From Cyclobacteriaceae bacterium YHN15 (GTDB lineage: Bacteria; Bacteroidota; Bacteroidia; Cytophagales; Cyclobacteriaceae), in the NCBI GenBank assembly GCA_003797895.1, contig RKQB01000001.1, positions 62,001 to 126,000 of the forward strand: 64,000 nucleotides of DNA, read 5' to 3'. A model generated the notes under the pieces. That model was not told the origin of the DNA. It searched no databases and saw only the letters and a program-made list of their open reading frames with translations. The position numbers and the translations under genes were made by a program. Position 1 is the first letter of the stretch. The number at the start of each line of letters is the position of its first letter. Below, piece by piece: positions 24,537 to 32,707 of the stretch.

Positions 24537-25223
24537 ATGATTATACTAATTGTCATTGTATTTGCCCTCTTGGGCTTTATTGTCAGCAGAAAGCTGAAGA
24601 GTAAATTCAATAAATATTCGCAAACATCATTAAGGGCCAATTTATCCGGCAAGGAAATTGCCGAATTGATGCTTGCTGATAATAATATCTATGATGTGAA
24701 GGTACTCAGTGTTGAAGGCCAGCTGACAGATCATTACAACCCCATGAATAAAACGGTCAATCTAAGCCCGGATGTATATTATGGTAGAAACGCTGCCGCC
24801 GCGGCTGTAGCTGCGCACGAATGTGGTCATGCTGTACAACATGCAACATCCTATGCCTGGTTGAAAATGAGATCGGCCATGGTGCCTGTCCAGAATATTA
24901 GTGGAAAAATTTTGAATGTGGTATTGATAGCCTCTTTATTTGGTGGTTTCGCATTGGGATTCCCAGTTGAATTGATAGGGGCGATAATTGTAGGTTCTTA
25001 CAGTGTTCTGACCTTATTTACTTTAATCACCCTACCGGTGGAATTTGATGCCAGCAATAGGGCTTTGGCTTGGGTCCGTGACAGAAATATTGTTACAACT
25101 GATGAATATGCCATGTCAAAAGATGCGCTGAAATGGGCGGCCATGACTTACGTTGTAGCAGCCTTGGCTGCCTTGGCTACCTTGGCTTATTACATCATGA
25201 TTTTCTTTGGGAATAGAGATTAA
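24537..25223 (+). CDS. Membrane zinc metallopeptidase (YugP family)
   Basis: The 228-residue protein has an N-terminal membrane segment, a zinc-binding motif AAHECGHAVQHATSY (HExxH variant HECGH) near residues 91-105, and two or three further membrane segments at about 125-165 and 205-225. This is the DUF-type neutral zinc metallopeptidase family exemplified by YugP. It is probably an inner-membrane peptidase with a cytoplasm- or membrane-facing site. Substrate is unknown. It is the last gene of the panC operon, ending at a strong terminator. Confidence 0.88.
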   Translation: MIILIVIVFALLGFIVSRKLKSKFNKYSQTSLRANLSGKEIAELMLADNNIYDVKVLSVEGQLTDHYNPMNKTVNLSPDVYYGRNAAAAAVAAHECGHAVQHATSYAWLKMRSAMVPVQNISGKILNVVLIASLFGGFALGFPVELIGAIIVGSYSVLTLFTLITLPVEFDASNRALAWVRDRNIVTTDEYAMSKDALKWAAMTYVVAALAALATLAYYIMIFFGNRD

Positions 25224-25261
25224 GCTTAAATAAGCTGAAAACTGGAATTTTGGTTTTTATT

Positions 25262-25293
25262 TAAGGGACAAGAAATTGTCCCTTATTTTTTTT
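25262..25293 (+). terminator. Intrinsic terminator after the panC operon
   Basis: A perfect 10-bp stem (25262-25271 with 25276-25285) with a GAAA tetraloop is followed by eight Ts. Confidence 0.9.
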
Positions 25294-25337
25294 GTATTTA
25301 ACTTCCAATTTGAAATTAATTAAACCCAAATATTCAT

Positions 25338-26477
25338 ATGCATTTCGAATATACAGAAGAACACTTGGCTGTTCGCGACGCGGCGAGAGATTTTGCCCAA
25401 ACAGAACTTTTACCTGGTGTAATAGATAGAGACACTGAAGCAAAATTTCCCTTTGACCAAATAAAAAAAATGGGAGAGTTGGGTTTCATGGGGATGATGG
25501 TGGACCCAAAATACAATGGGGGAGGAATGGATACCATCTCCTATGTTTTAGCAATGGAGGAAATTTCCAAAATTGATGCTTCTGCCTCAGTGTCTATGTC
25601 TGTGAATAATTCCTTGGTTTGTTGGGGACTGGAGAAATACGGCACAGATTTACAGAAGGAAAAATATTTAAAGCGTTTGGCTACAGGAGAAATTATTGGG
25701 GCATTCTGCCTTTCTGAACCAGAGGCAGGTTCTGATGCAACTTCACAGCAGACCACTGCTGAAAATAAAGGTGATTACTATTTACTCAACGGAACAAAAA
25801 ACTGGATTACAAATGGGAGTACAGCCTCTATTTATCTGGTTATCGCTCAAACTGATGCTTCTAAAGGACATAAAGGCATCTCCGCGTTCATTGTTGAAAA
25901 AGGTTGGGAGGGTTTTATAGTCGGTAAAAAAGAGGATAAGTTAGGAATCCGTGGTTCAGATACCCATTCCCTGATGTTCTCTGACGTGAAGGTCCCTTCC
26001 GAAAATCGGATTGGAGATGAAGGCTTTGGTTTTACTTTTGCCATGGAAACGCTCAACGGAGGAAGGATAGGTATAGCAGCCCAGGCATTGGGAATTGCAT
26101 CCGGTGCCTATGAGCTGGCTTTGGCTTACTCAAAAGAAAGGAAAGCTTTCGGCAAAGCCATCAGTCAACATCAGGCCATTCAGTTTAAACTTGCTGATAT
26201 GGCCACACAGATTGAGGCCGCAAGACTTTTGGTGCTCAAGTCGGCGTGGCTGAAAGATATGGGCAAAGATTATGCTTTTGCAAGCGCCATGGCAAAATTA
26301 TATGCCTCAGAAGTAGCTATGAATGTAAGCATTGAGGCAGTACAGGTACATGGAGGTTATGGTTATGTGAAAGAATACCATGTGGAAAGATTGATGCGGG
26401 ATGCAAAAATTACACAGATTTATGAAGGAACCAGCGAAATTCAAAAAATAGTTATATCGAGAAGCATTTTAAGATAA
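25338..26477 (+). CDS. Acyl-CoA dehydrogenase (short-chain type)
   Basis: The 379-residue flavoenzyme introduces a double bond into acyl-CoA and passes electrons to ETF. It has the N-terminal helical domain (1-120), the FAD-binding beta domain (CLSEPEAGSDA, NWITNGSTA) and the C-terminal domain ending in IYEGTSEIQKIVISRSIL. The catalytic Glu common to short-chain enzymes lies in the IYEGTSEIQ region. It is cytoplasmic, in fatty- or branched-acid beta-oxidation. It is flanked by terminators on both sides, so it forms a single-gene unit. Chain-length preference cannot be assigned from sequence alone. Confidence 0.95.
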   Translation: MHFEYTEEHLAVRDAARDFAQTELLPGVIDRDTEAKFPFDQIKKMGELGFMGMMVDPKYNGGGMDTISYVLAMEEISKIDASASVSMSVNNSLVCWGLEKYGTDLQKEKYLKRLATGEIIGAFCLSEPEAGSDATSQQTTAENKGDYYLLNGTKNWITNGSTASIYLVIAQTDASKGHKGISAFIVEKGWEGFIVGKKEDKLGIRGSDTHSLMFSDVKVPSENRIGDEGFGFTFAMETLNGGRIGIAAQALGIASGAYELALAYSKERKAFGKAISQHQAIQFKLADMATQIEAARLLVLKSAWLKDMGKDYAFASAMAKLYASEVAMNVSIEAVQVHGGYGYVKEYHVERLMRDAKITQIYEGTSEIQKIVISRSILR

Positions 26478-26493
26478 TCCAAGAAAAATTTGA

Positions 26494-26529
26494 AAAACAG
26501 GCATAAAATATAAATTTTATGCCTGTTTT
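26494..26529 (+). terminator. Terminator after the acyl-CoA dehydrogenase gene
   Basis: A perfect 16-bp stem (26494-26509 with 26514-26529) with an ATAA loop ends in four Ts. The inverted arms make it usable from either strand. Confidence 0.85.
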
Positions 26530-26617
26530 CATTTAATTTTAATTTTTTATTGACTAAATATACAAGTATGAATAAAATTATTATACTTTTACAGAAAAAC
26601 TTCAACCTATTGTCATC

Positions 26618-27544
26618 ATGGAATATTACAATAAAGTCATAGAATCTGTCGGTGTACGTTTTTTAAAGGGGAATAACTATAAAATTGAAAAAGCAGTTTC
26701 TGTTTTTGATTACAGTGAAACAGAAAATGCGATCATTTTACTGCATCAAGGGGTATTGAAATTTGGAGAAGACCAGGAACTGGTCAATGAAGGGGAGATT
26801 TTATTCATTCCTGCAGGAAGGAGATTAGCAATTTCATTCGGTTCAACTGGGAAAAAGAGTGAAATCAGTCAGGAACATTTTATTGAAAATAAGAGAAAAT
26901 ATCTTCAGACAATAAGTTTTAAGGAAATCAAGAACCTAGAAGAAGATAGTATCACAATTATCAACTTTGAAGCTAAGGTTTTCGATGTGGTTAATTTTTT
27001 CCATTCCTTGGGAATACCGCCATTTGCCATAAGATTCAATGACCGTATTGCTACCATTATTGAAGATATGGTAAAAGAATCTGAACAGAATACTCCTGGC
27101 AAAGAAAGGGTTATGAAGATCCAGACAGAACTTTTAGCAATAGAAATTGTACGCCATATTCTTAAAAACAGGCTATTTGTGGAAGAGCTGTCCACAAATA
27201 GTACTTATTTTAAAGACCCAAGATTGATTGACTTATTTAATTACATTAAAAAGAATATCGGAGGAGACCTCTCCAATAAAGTGTTGGCTAAGGTGGCCAA
27301 TGTATCGGAAGATTATGTGGGACAATATTTCAAGATGCTTACCGGAATCAATCCTCAGGATTATATTGAATATCAAAGGATGGAGGCAGCTGTCGAGTTG
27401 TTAAGGACGTCTAAGAAAAGTATAAGGGATATCGGTAAAGAGGTAGGCTATAAAGATACTGCGTATTTCTGCAGAAGATTCAAGATGATGTATGGTTTGC
27501 CTGCAGGTAAAATGAGAAGGAGGGAATCCTTGATCAATGTTTAG
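26618..27544 (+). CDS. AraC-family transcriptional regulator
   Basis: The 308-residue protein has an N-terminal ~190-residue cupin-like sensor region (IILLHQGVLKFGEDQELVNE, GEILFIPAGRRLAISF). The C-terminal AraC DNA-binding domain (about 205-302) has DLSNKVLAKVANVSEDYVGQ, YFKMLTGINPQDYIEY and the second helix-turn-helix GKEVGYKDTAYFCRRFKMMYG. It is followed by a strong terminator and has no co-directional partner, so its target is not evident from position. It could be a global regulator of the kind common in Cytophagia. Confidence 0.88.
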   Translation: MEYYNKVIESVGVRFLKGNNYKIEKAVSVFDYSETENAIILLHQGVLKFGEDQELVNEGEILFIPAGRRLAISFGSTGKKSEISQEHFIENKRKYLQTISFKEIKNLEEDSITIINFEAKVFDVVNFFHSLGIPPFAIRFNDRIATIIEDMVKESEQNTPGKERVMKIQTELLAIEIVRHILKNRLFVEELSTNSTYFKDPRLIDLFNYIKKNIGGDLSNKVLAKVANVSEDYVGQYFKMLTGINPQDYIEYQRMEAAVELLRTSKKSIRDIGKEVGYKDTAYFCRRFKMMYGLPAGKMRRRESLINV

Positions 27545-27568
27545 AAATAAAAAATAAGTCTAAAAAAA

Positions 27569-27599
27569 CCTCCATTGAAAACTCAATGGAGGTTTTTTT
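27569..27599. terminator. Bidirectional terminator between AraC and foldase genes
   Basis: A perfect 10-bp stem (27569-27578 with 27583-27592) and AAAC loop are flanked by seven As on the left and seven Ts on the right, so it serves both convergent units. Confidence 0.92.
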
Positions 27600-28977
27600 A
27601 TTTGTCTTTTAGCGCCTCACAGCGATCATAAGATGGGTCAATGTCAATGAAAACATCTTCTTTAGCAGAAACGAACCATTTGCTTAAAATTTCATCTTCC
27701 TTTCGTCTCTTTGCAGCAGCTTTTAGTTTTTCATAATCATCTTCCATATTTGCCCTGTGTGCAGGAAACCTTTCCTTATAAAATAATATTCTTACTTTGG
27801 TGCCCTCTCTTTCATCCTCAAACCTCATGGGTGCGGTTAAAGTCCCGACTTTCATACTATCCAAGGTGAAATATAAAACCGGATCTTCCAAGGTTCTTAA
27901 GGTAAGTCTGTTTGATCCAGTCTGTGGATCTGTAAAAAACCCACCATTATCTGAGGTAGCCCGGTCATCTGAATATTCTTTTGCTGCTTTTGCAAAGTCT
28001 ATCTTTTTTTCAAGGATTTGAATTCTAAGGCTGTCCAGGTATTTTTCTGCATTTTTTATATCATTTTCAGATGATACCGGTCTTAATAATATGTGCCTTG
28101 TATTAAATGTGTTTCCTCTTCTTTCCAATAATTGGATCAGGTGAAAACCAAACATTGTTTCTACAGGATTACTGATTTCACCGGGTTTAAGGCCTAAAGC
28201 TGTAGCCTCATATTCAGGTGCCAATTCTCCTCTTCGGAAGAATCCCAATTCCCCTCCCATCATAGCTGATCCCGGGTCTTCAGAATATTCTTTAGCCAGG
28301 GTCTGGAAATCAGCCGTTCCGTTCATAATCAATTCCCTGAATTCCTTCAGGCGGTTTTCTATCTGATCTTTAACCTCTTTGTTGACTTCAGGCTTTTTTA
28401 CTATCTGACCAACAATAACTTCTGCTGAAAAGAACGGTAAAGAATCCTTGGGAATGGTACTAAAGAATTTTTTAACCTCTGCAGGAGAAACAGCTAAACC
28501 CTCAGTGATTTTCTGCTGCATTTTTTGGATTATCAACTGCTCTTTGAGAGATTCTTCAATCTCGGTTTTCAATTGATCAGCAGTTTTCCCATATATTTCA
28601 GCAAGCATACTTTCATCACCACCGAATTGAGCCATGACCATTGCGAATCTTTGATCGGCCTGAAACACCACCTCTGCATCCGTTACCATCACGGAATCAA
28701 TTTCGGCTTTGGCTACCATTAGTTTATTGATCAATAAGGATTCAAAAACGTCACACCTTGAAGGGGTCTCAAAACCTTGTTGGGATTGGGAAATTGCTTC
28801 CAGATAAGCTTTCTGAACCTCTGATTCCAGAACTATATAATTGTTTACTTTTGCCACAATCTTGTCCAATACCTGGCCAGTAGGGACAGAGGCGGATTCC
28901 TGAGGGTCTGTTTGTGAATAAGCAACACCTATAGTTAGTCCCAAAAAAACGCTCAGTATGGACTTTAATTTATTCAT
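27598..28977 (-). CDS. SurA-like periplasmic peptidyl-prolyl isomerase, two parvulin domains
   Basis: The 459-residue protein has a signal peptide (ILSVFLGLTIGVAYSQ), a SurA N-terminal chaperone region (VLDKIVAKVNNYIVLESEV) and two parvulin-type domains: the first ends in GELGFFRRGEL...FGFHLIQLLERRG, and the second begins TRHILLRPV. It probably assists folding and delivery of outer-membrane proteins. I place the start at ATG 28977, overlapping the upstream stop by 8 nt, because the signal peptide begins there. The longer frame from 29007 adds ten residues without support. It is the last of three foldase genes in a row, ending at a strong terminator. Confidence 0.9.
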   Translation of the reverse strand: MNKLKSILSVFLGLTIGVAYSQTDPQESASVPTGQVLDKIVAKVNNYIVLESEVQKAYLEAISQSQQGFETPSRCDVFESLLINKLMVAKAEIDSVMVTDAEVVFQADQRFAMVMAQFGGDESMLAEIYGKTADQLKTEIEESLKEQLIIQKMQQKITEGLAVSPAEVKKFFSTIPKDSLPFFSAEVIVGQIVKKPEVNKEVKDQIENRLKEFRELIMNGTADFQTLAKEYSEDPGSAMMGGELGFFRRGELAPEYEATALGLKPGEISNPVETMFGFHLIQLLERRGNTFNTRHILLRPVSSENDIKNAEKYLDSLRIQILEKKIDFAKAAKEYSDDRATSDNGGFFTDPQTGSNRLTLRTLEDPVLYFTLDSMKVGTLTAPMRFEDEREGTKVRILFYKERFPAHRANMEDDYEKLKAAAKRRKEDEILSKWFVSAKEDVFIDIDPSYDRCEALKDK

Positions 28978-29872
28978 ATATTTTAAACTCATTATTTTCA
29001 AGTGCACGGTTGTAAATTTCTTTTTGCAATTCTTCGACGAGCTGAACTCGCTTTTTGTTGAGTAAGATTTTTATAATTTCATCTTTTACGAAATCCAGGG
29101 GGGGAATTTGATCCTGAAGTTTGTAATCAAGAATTCTGAAATAATATTTGTATCGTTCATCTTCTACCATTATCAATTTTTCATTTTTTAAAAGATCTAC
29201 CTGATTTGGATGTGAAGCCAATGGGGTATTGATGACAATATCATCAATGCCTACCCAAGTGGAATCCTCAAGAAAATAATTGATTGCCTGTTGTAAGGCA
29301 ATATTGCTGATAGCATCTTTTTGTTGACCTTCAGGTAAGCGCAATAACCTTTCCAAATTTCTGTTTTGGTTATTATTCCTTTCCATTTTCAGGAAATTTG
29401 TACGTACGATGATTTTCTTTAAACTGAAATTTTCCTTATTCTCATCATAATATGCTTCGATATCAACTTTGGAAATCTCTTTATCAAGGTGTTCTTCCAA
29501 ATAGGCTTTCTCAAACTCATAGACCATCAAAGCATATTTATAATCCAGAAGTTTCCGGTTGATTTCAGCCTCATCAAATGCCATTGTTTTAGCAGCTTCT
29601 TTTATCATCAATTGTTTTCTTATCCACGATTGTATATACCTATTAATGATATTGGCACTGTCAACAGGTGAGAGACCGGTTGTATTGACTAAATCCAAAT
29701 CAGATTTCCTTAGAAACTGCTGATCCATAGAAGCCATAACAGGGTCATCCTCCTGGTCATTTTCTGTTTTAAATTTAAACAGGTCGCAGGAAGTGGTGAG
29801 CGCTATAAGTAAAATTAAGGTAGCCCTACTTGTCAACGACGATATCGTATATCTTTTGTTTCTCATCCTCAT
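28970..29872 (-). CDS. SurA-like lipoprotein lacking a recognisable parvulin core
   Basis: The 300-residue protein has a lipoprotein signal (TLILLIALTTSCDLF, lipobox Cys near residue 29). A SurA/PpiC-type N-terminal helical region follows (NIINRYIQSWIRKQLMIKEA), with a C-terminal helix PLDFVKDEIIKILLNKKRVQLV that matches the swapped end of these chaperones. The usual SHILL and GGxLG parvulin motifs are absent between them; that stretch reads SLKKIIVRTNFLKM and appears degenerate. It is probably a chaperone-only member anchored in the membrane. It overlaps the genes on both sides (47 and 8 nt), so expression is coupled. The start could be two codons inside. Confidence 0.8.
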   Translation of the reverse strand: MRMRNKRYTISSLTSRATLILLIALTTSCDLFKFKTENDQEDDPVMASMDQQFLRKSDLDLVNTTGLSPVDSANIINRYIQSWIRKQLMIKEAAKTMAFDEAEINRKLLDYKYALMVYEFEKAYLEEHLDKEISKVDIEAYYDENKENFSLKKIIVRTNFLKMERNNNQNRNLERLLRLPEGQQKDAISNIALQQAINYFLEDSTWVGIDDIVINTPLASHPNQVDLLKNEKLIMVEDERYKYYFRILDYKLQDQIPPLDFVKDEIIKILLNKKRVQLVEELQKEIYNRALENNEFKIYE

Positions 29873-31832
29873 TTATACGGATGATATAGTTTTCTTTTAA
29901 AGAGGCTATCAACTTTTCATCCAAGTGTTGTTGAAAATCCTGTATTACTTTGCCTCTGGTTTCTGTGAATTTTTTTGGTTCAGGGTTTATCGTTTCACCT
30001 ATGAGTACAAAATGGGTTTTTTGATTAATTTTTAATTCCTGAAACCCCTTTTGCAGGTCAGATTTCTGAAGAACAGGATGTGATTCCCATTCAAATATAC
30101 CCTCCTCCATGGCAAATGCCAGGGGATTGTTTAACAGGAAAGTGTTTTCCAGTCTGTCAGAAAGATCTTCCTTATATTTTTTGTCCGAAAGAAACCTTCT
30201 TACAGATGCAGTATTTTCTTCATTACCCATTGTGACAATCAATGCCTTGGCCCTGGATTTCCATTTATAGTTTTCTTTGTTTTCTTCATAAAAAGCGACT
30301 TGACCAATACTGTCCATTAAGGCCTTTTGCCATACATTTTCATTCATCAAAGAAAACAGAAGTATACCATCCCTATATTCCTTTAGTAATAACCTATATT
30401 CCTGGTTATTCTCCATAAGATCTTTTTCCTCTGTATTATTCAGGCTAATTTCTACAAACTTTTCGAACCAAGCTTCAAAATAGCTTTGAGTACCTAGCCT
30501 AACATTTTGTTTGTCGGACTGAATAAAGTCAATAAAATCATTTACAGTTTTTCCTTGCTCCTGTATGGAGAAAAGGATACTGTCTGATAAATTAATTGAT
30601 CGAACTAATTTTGGGATATCATTAATGTTATTTTGATCATATAGATCCTGAACTTCCTGAATTATGGATTCATTCTCTTCAAAATTATATCTTGATTTTT
30701 GGATTGCCATCACTTGGGATTGGATTAGAGATGATCGGCTATCTCTAAGTATTCTGGATTTAATTGTTGGCTCCATCTCTTCAAATCCGGGAATTGGTCT
30801 TCTATCCTCCAATCGGATGACATGGTAGCCATAAGGTGTTTTTACAGGAGGGGATATTTCTCCTAATTCTGTAAGCGAAAATGCCACCCGCTCAAATTCC
30901 GGAATTACCGATCCCAATCCAAGCCATGGCAGAATTCCTCCGGAACTTTTGCTTCCCAAATCCTCAGAGTAGAGGTTACAAACTTCTTCCCAATCACTTT
31001 CCGGCTTTTGAAGTTCTGTGTAAATATCTCCAACTTTCCGTAAAGCTCTTTCTTCTGCTATCGGATCTCCAGGTTGGGTTCTTATAAGAATATGGGATAC
31101 CCGAATTTCTCCTGGATTAGGTTTTCGGTCATCTAATTTTATGATGTGGTATCCAAAGTTGGTCAGAACGGGATCCGAAATTTCCCCTATTTCCAATGAG
31201 TATGCAGCATCTTCAAACTGGTGCACCATCTGAAGCGCTGTAAAATAACCGAGGCTACCTTTATTGTCCTTAGCAGAGGGGTCATCTGAGTATTTTTCTG
31301 CTAGCTCATTGAAATCCGATCCGGATTCAGCTTCGGTTTTTAGTTTTTGGGCCATTCTAAAGACGGCAATGGTATCTTCCCTGCTTGAATTATTTGGAAA
31401 CTGGAGCAGGATATGACTTGCCTTCACAACTTCCTTCATCCTATTATAAGCCTTCATTAATTCCCCTTCCTGAAGGGAATTTTTAATCAGAAAAGGCTTG
31501 ATTAAATCTTCCTTAAATATTTCAAACTCTCTCCTGAACTCTTCAAGAGTATCAAGACCCAAATTTTCAGCTTCTTTAACTTTAAGTTTATAATTGATGA
31601 ACAATTCAAAATTTTCATCAAATTCTTCGGAACCTATTTTTTCGCTTTTATCCTGAAACTGTCTGTTTTTGGACAATAGGTACAAAAATTCGTCGGCAAA
31701 AATTTCCTCATTGCCTATAGTCATTAAAGGAACTTTAATTTCCTGTATAGTATCTTCCTTTACAATAGTAGACTTAGGGCTACATGAAAAGGCGAAGATT
31801 AATATGGAATACCATATGTACTTATTATTCAT
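29826..31832 (-). CDS. Lipoprotein foldase with tandem parvulin domains
   Basis: The 668-residue protein has a lipoprotein signal (WYSILIFAFSCSPKS, Cys17). Two parvulin PPIase domains follow at about 137-240 (ASHILLQF to FGYHIIKLDDRKP) and 250-350 (VSHILIRTQP to YGYHVIRLEDRRP). A long C-terminal helical region (360-668) may be the substrate-binding chaperone part. It likely works at the envelope on outer-membrane or T9SS proteins; that is inference. It starts 91 nt after the RsbW-like gene and overlaps the next foldase by 47 nt. It is the first of a three-gene foldase set. Confidence 0.88.
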   Translation of the reverse strand: MNNKYIWYSILIFAFSCSPKSTIVKEDTIQEIKVPLMTIGNEEIFADEFLYLLSKNRQFQDKSEKIGSEEFDENFELFINYKLKVKEAENLGLDTLEEFRREFEIFKEDLIKPFLIKNSLQEGELMKAYNRMKEVVKASHILLQFPNNSSREDTIAVFRMAQKLKTEAESGSDFNELAEKYSDDPSAKDNKGSLGYFTALQMVHQFEDAAYSLEIGEISDPVLTNFGYHIIKLDDRKPNPGEIRVSHILIRTQPGDPIAEERALRKVGDIYTELQKPESDWEEVCNLYSEDLGSKSSGGILPWLGLGSVIPEFERVAFSLTELGEISPPVKTPYGYHVIRLEDRRPIPGFEEMEPTIKSRILRDSRSSLIQSQVMAIQKSRYNFEENESIIQEVQDLYDQNNINDIPKLVRSINLSDSILFSIQEQGKTVNDFIDFIQSDKQNVRLGTQSYFEAWFEKFVEISLNNTEEKDLMENNQEYRLLLKEYRDGILLFSLMNENVWQKALMDSIGQVAFYEENKENYKWKSRAKALIVTMGNEENTASVRRFLSDKKYKEDLSDRLENTFLLNNPLAFAMEEGIFEWESHPVLQKSDLQKGFQELKINQKTHFVLIGETINPEPKKFTETRGKVIQDFQQHLDEKLIASLKENYIIRINEDEKQKIYDIVVDK

Positions 31833-31923
31833 ATTGAATCATTGGCCAAAATGATAGTGCAATGTTACAAATTATAATGAAGAAATTTTGGGACAATCAA
31901 TATTATCCTTCATTAATTAACAA

Positions 31924-32340
31924 TTATTTGGATTTCAAATTTTTAAACAATCTACAGGTGTTTTTTGTGCCATTGGATTCAAATTCTATTTTATCCATGA
32001 TCTTTTTGACCAGCATAATACCCAAGCCTCCTTTTCTTTTGCTTTTAATCACGTGAGATAATTCAGGTTCCTGGTATTCCAAAATATTAAAACCTTGTCC
32101 AAAATCATTTATTTCGAAAATTGCCTGATCTTTCGAGATTTCAGTCATTATTTCAATAAAAGAGCTAGGATTACAGGAATGGGAATGGATAATTAGATTG
32201 GCACATACTTCTTCGACTGCAAGGATTACCTGATGCTGATCAATCTCACACATAGGTGTGGACTGTAAGGTTTGGTCTAAAAATTCCCTTAAATACACCA
32301 AATGGTTTGTATTGCAATATAACTTTAACTTGCTGCTCAT
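31924..32340 (-). CDS. RsbW-like anti-sigma/serine kinase
   Basis: The 138-residue GHKL ATPase has an N-box AVEEVCANLIIHSHS, a G1 box NDFGQGF and a G2 box KGGLGIMLVKKIMD. This fits RsbW/SpoIIAB-type kinases that bind a partner switch. It overlaps the STAS gene by 4 nt (ATGA), and the PP2C phosphatase lies just upstream, giving the complete phosphatase-antagonist-kinase module. No sigma factor gene is nearby, so the final target is unknown. It may regulate a response other than sigma release, as in many Bacteroidota. Confidence 0.9.
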   Translation of the reverse strand: MSSKLKLYCNTNHLVYLREFLDQTLQSTPMCEIDQHQVILAVEEVCANLIIHSHSCNPSSFIEIMTEISKDQAIFEINDFGQGFNILEYQEPELSHVIKSKRKGGLGIMLVKKIMDKIEFESNGTKNTCRLFKNLKSK

Positions 32341-32675
32341 ACTATAGCCTGAAGCGCTTCTTCTCGGTTGGGTTTGATGATAATCAATTTATCCAATCCA
32401 AGTATGACAAATACCTGTTGCACCTTCTCTAATAATCCAAAAATGACCAATTGAATGTCTTTTTCCTTAAATTCTTCCAAGTATGACATAAATACCCCTA
32501 ATCCTGCAGAGGAAATATATTCTAATTTGCTTCCATCGACCAAAATTCGATTTATCCCTTCAGACAACATTTCCTGAATTGCCGCATCCAAATCAACAGA
32601 ATTGCTGGCATCCACTTCTCCGGAAAGCTGCAAAATGGAATACCCCTCTTTTCTGATATGTTCAATATTCAACAT
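32337..32675 (-). CDS. STAS-domain anti-sigma factor antagonist
   Basis: The 112-residue STAS protein has the phosphorylatable serine region VDGSKLEYISSAGLGVFMSYL. It is the expected substrate of the overlapping RsbW-like kinase and of the PP2C phosphatase 32 nt upstream. Dephosphorylated, it would bind the kinase and free the kinase's partner. It has no membrane segment. Length is normal for the family. Confidence 0.93.
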   Translation of the reverse strand: MLNIEHIRKEGYSILQLSGEVDASNSVDLDAAIQEMLSEGINRILVDGSKLEYISSAGLGVFMSYLEEFKEKDIQLVIFGLLEKVQQVFVILGLDKLIIIKPNREEALQAIV

Positions 32676-32707
32676 GTTTATTATACGCTTTAATATTTCT
32701 TAGGTTC

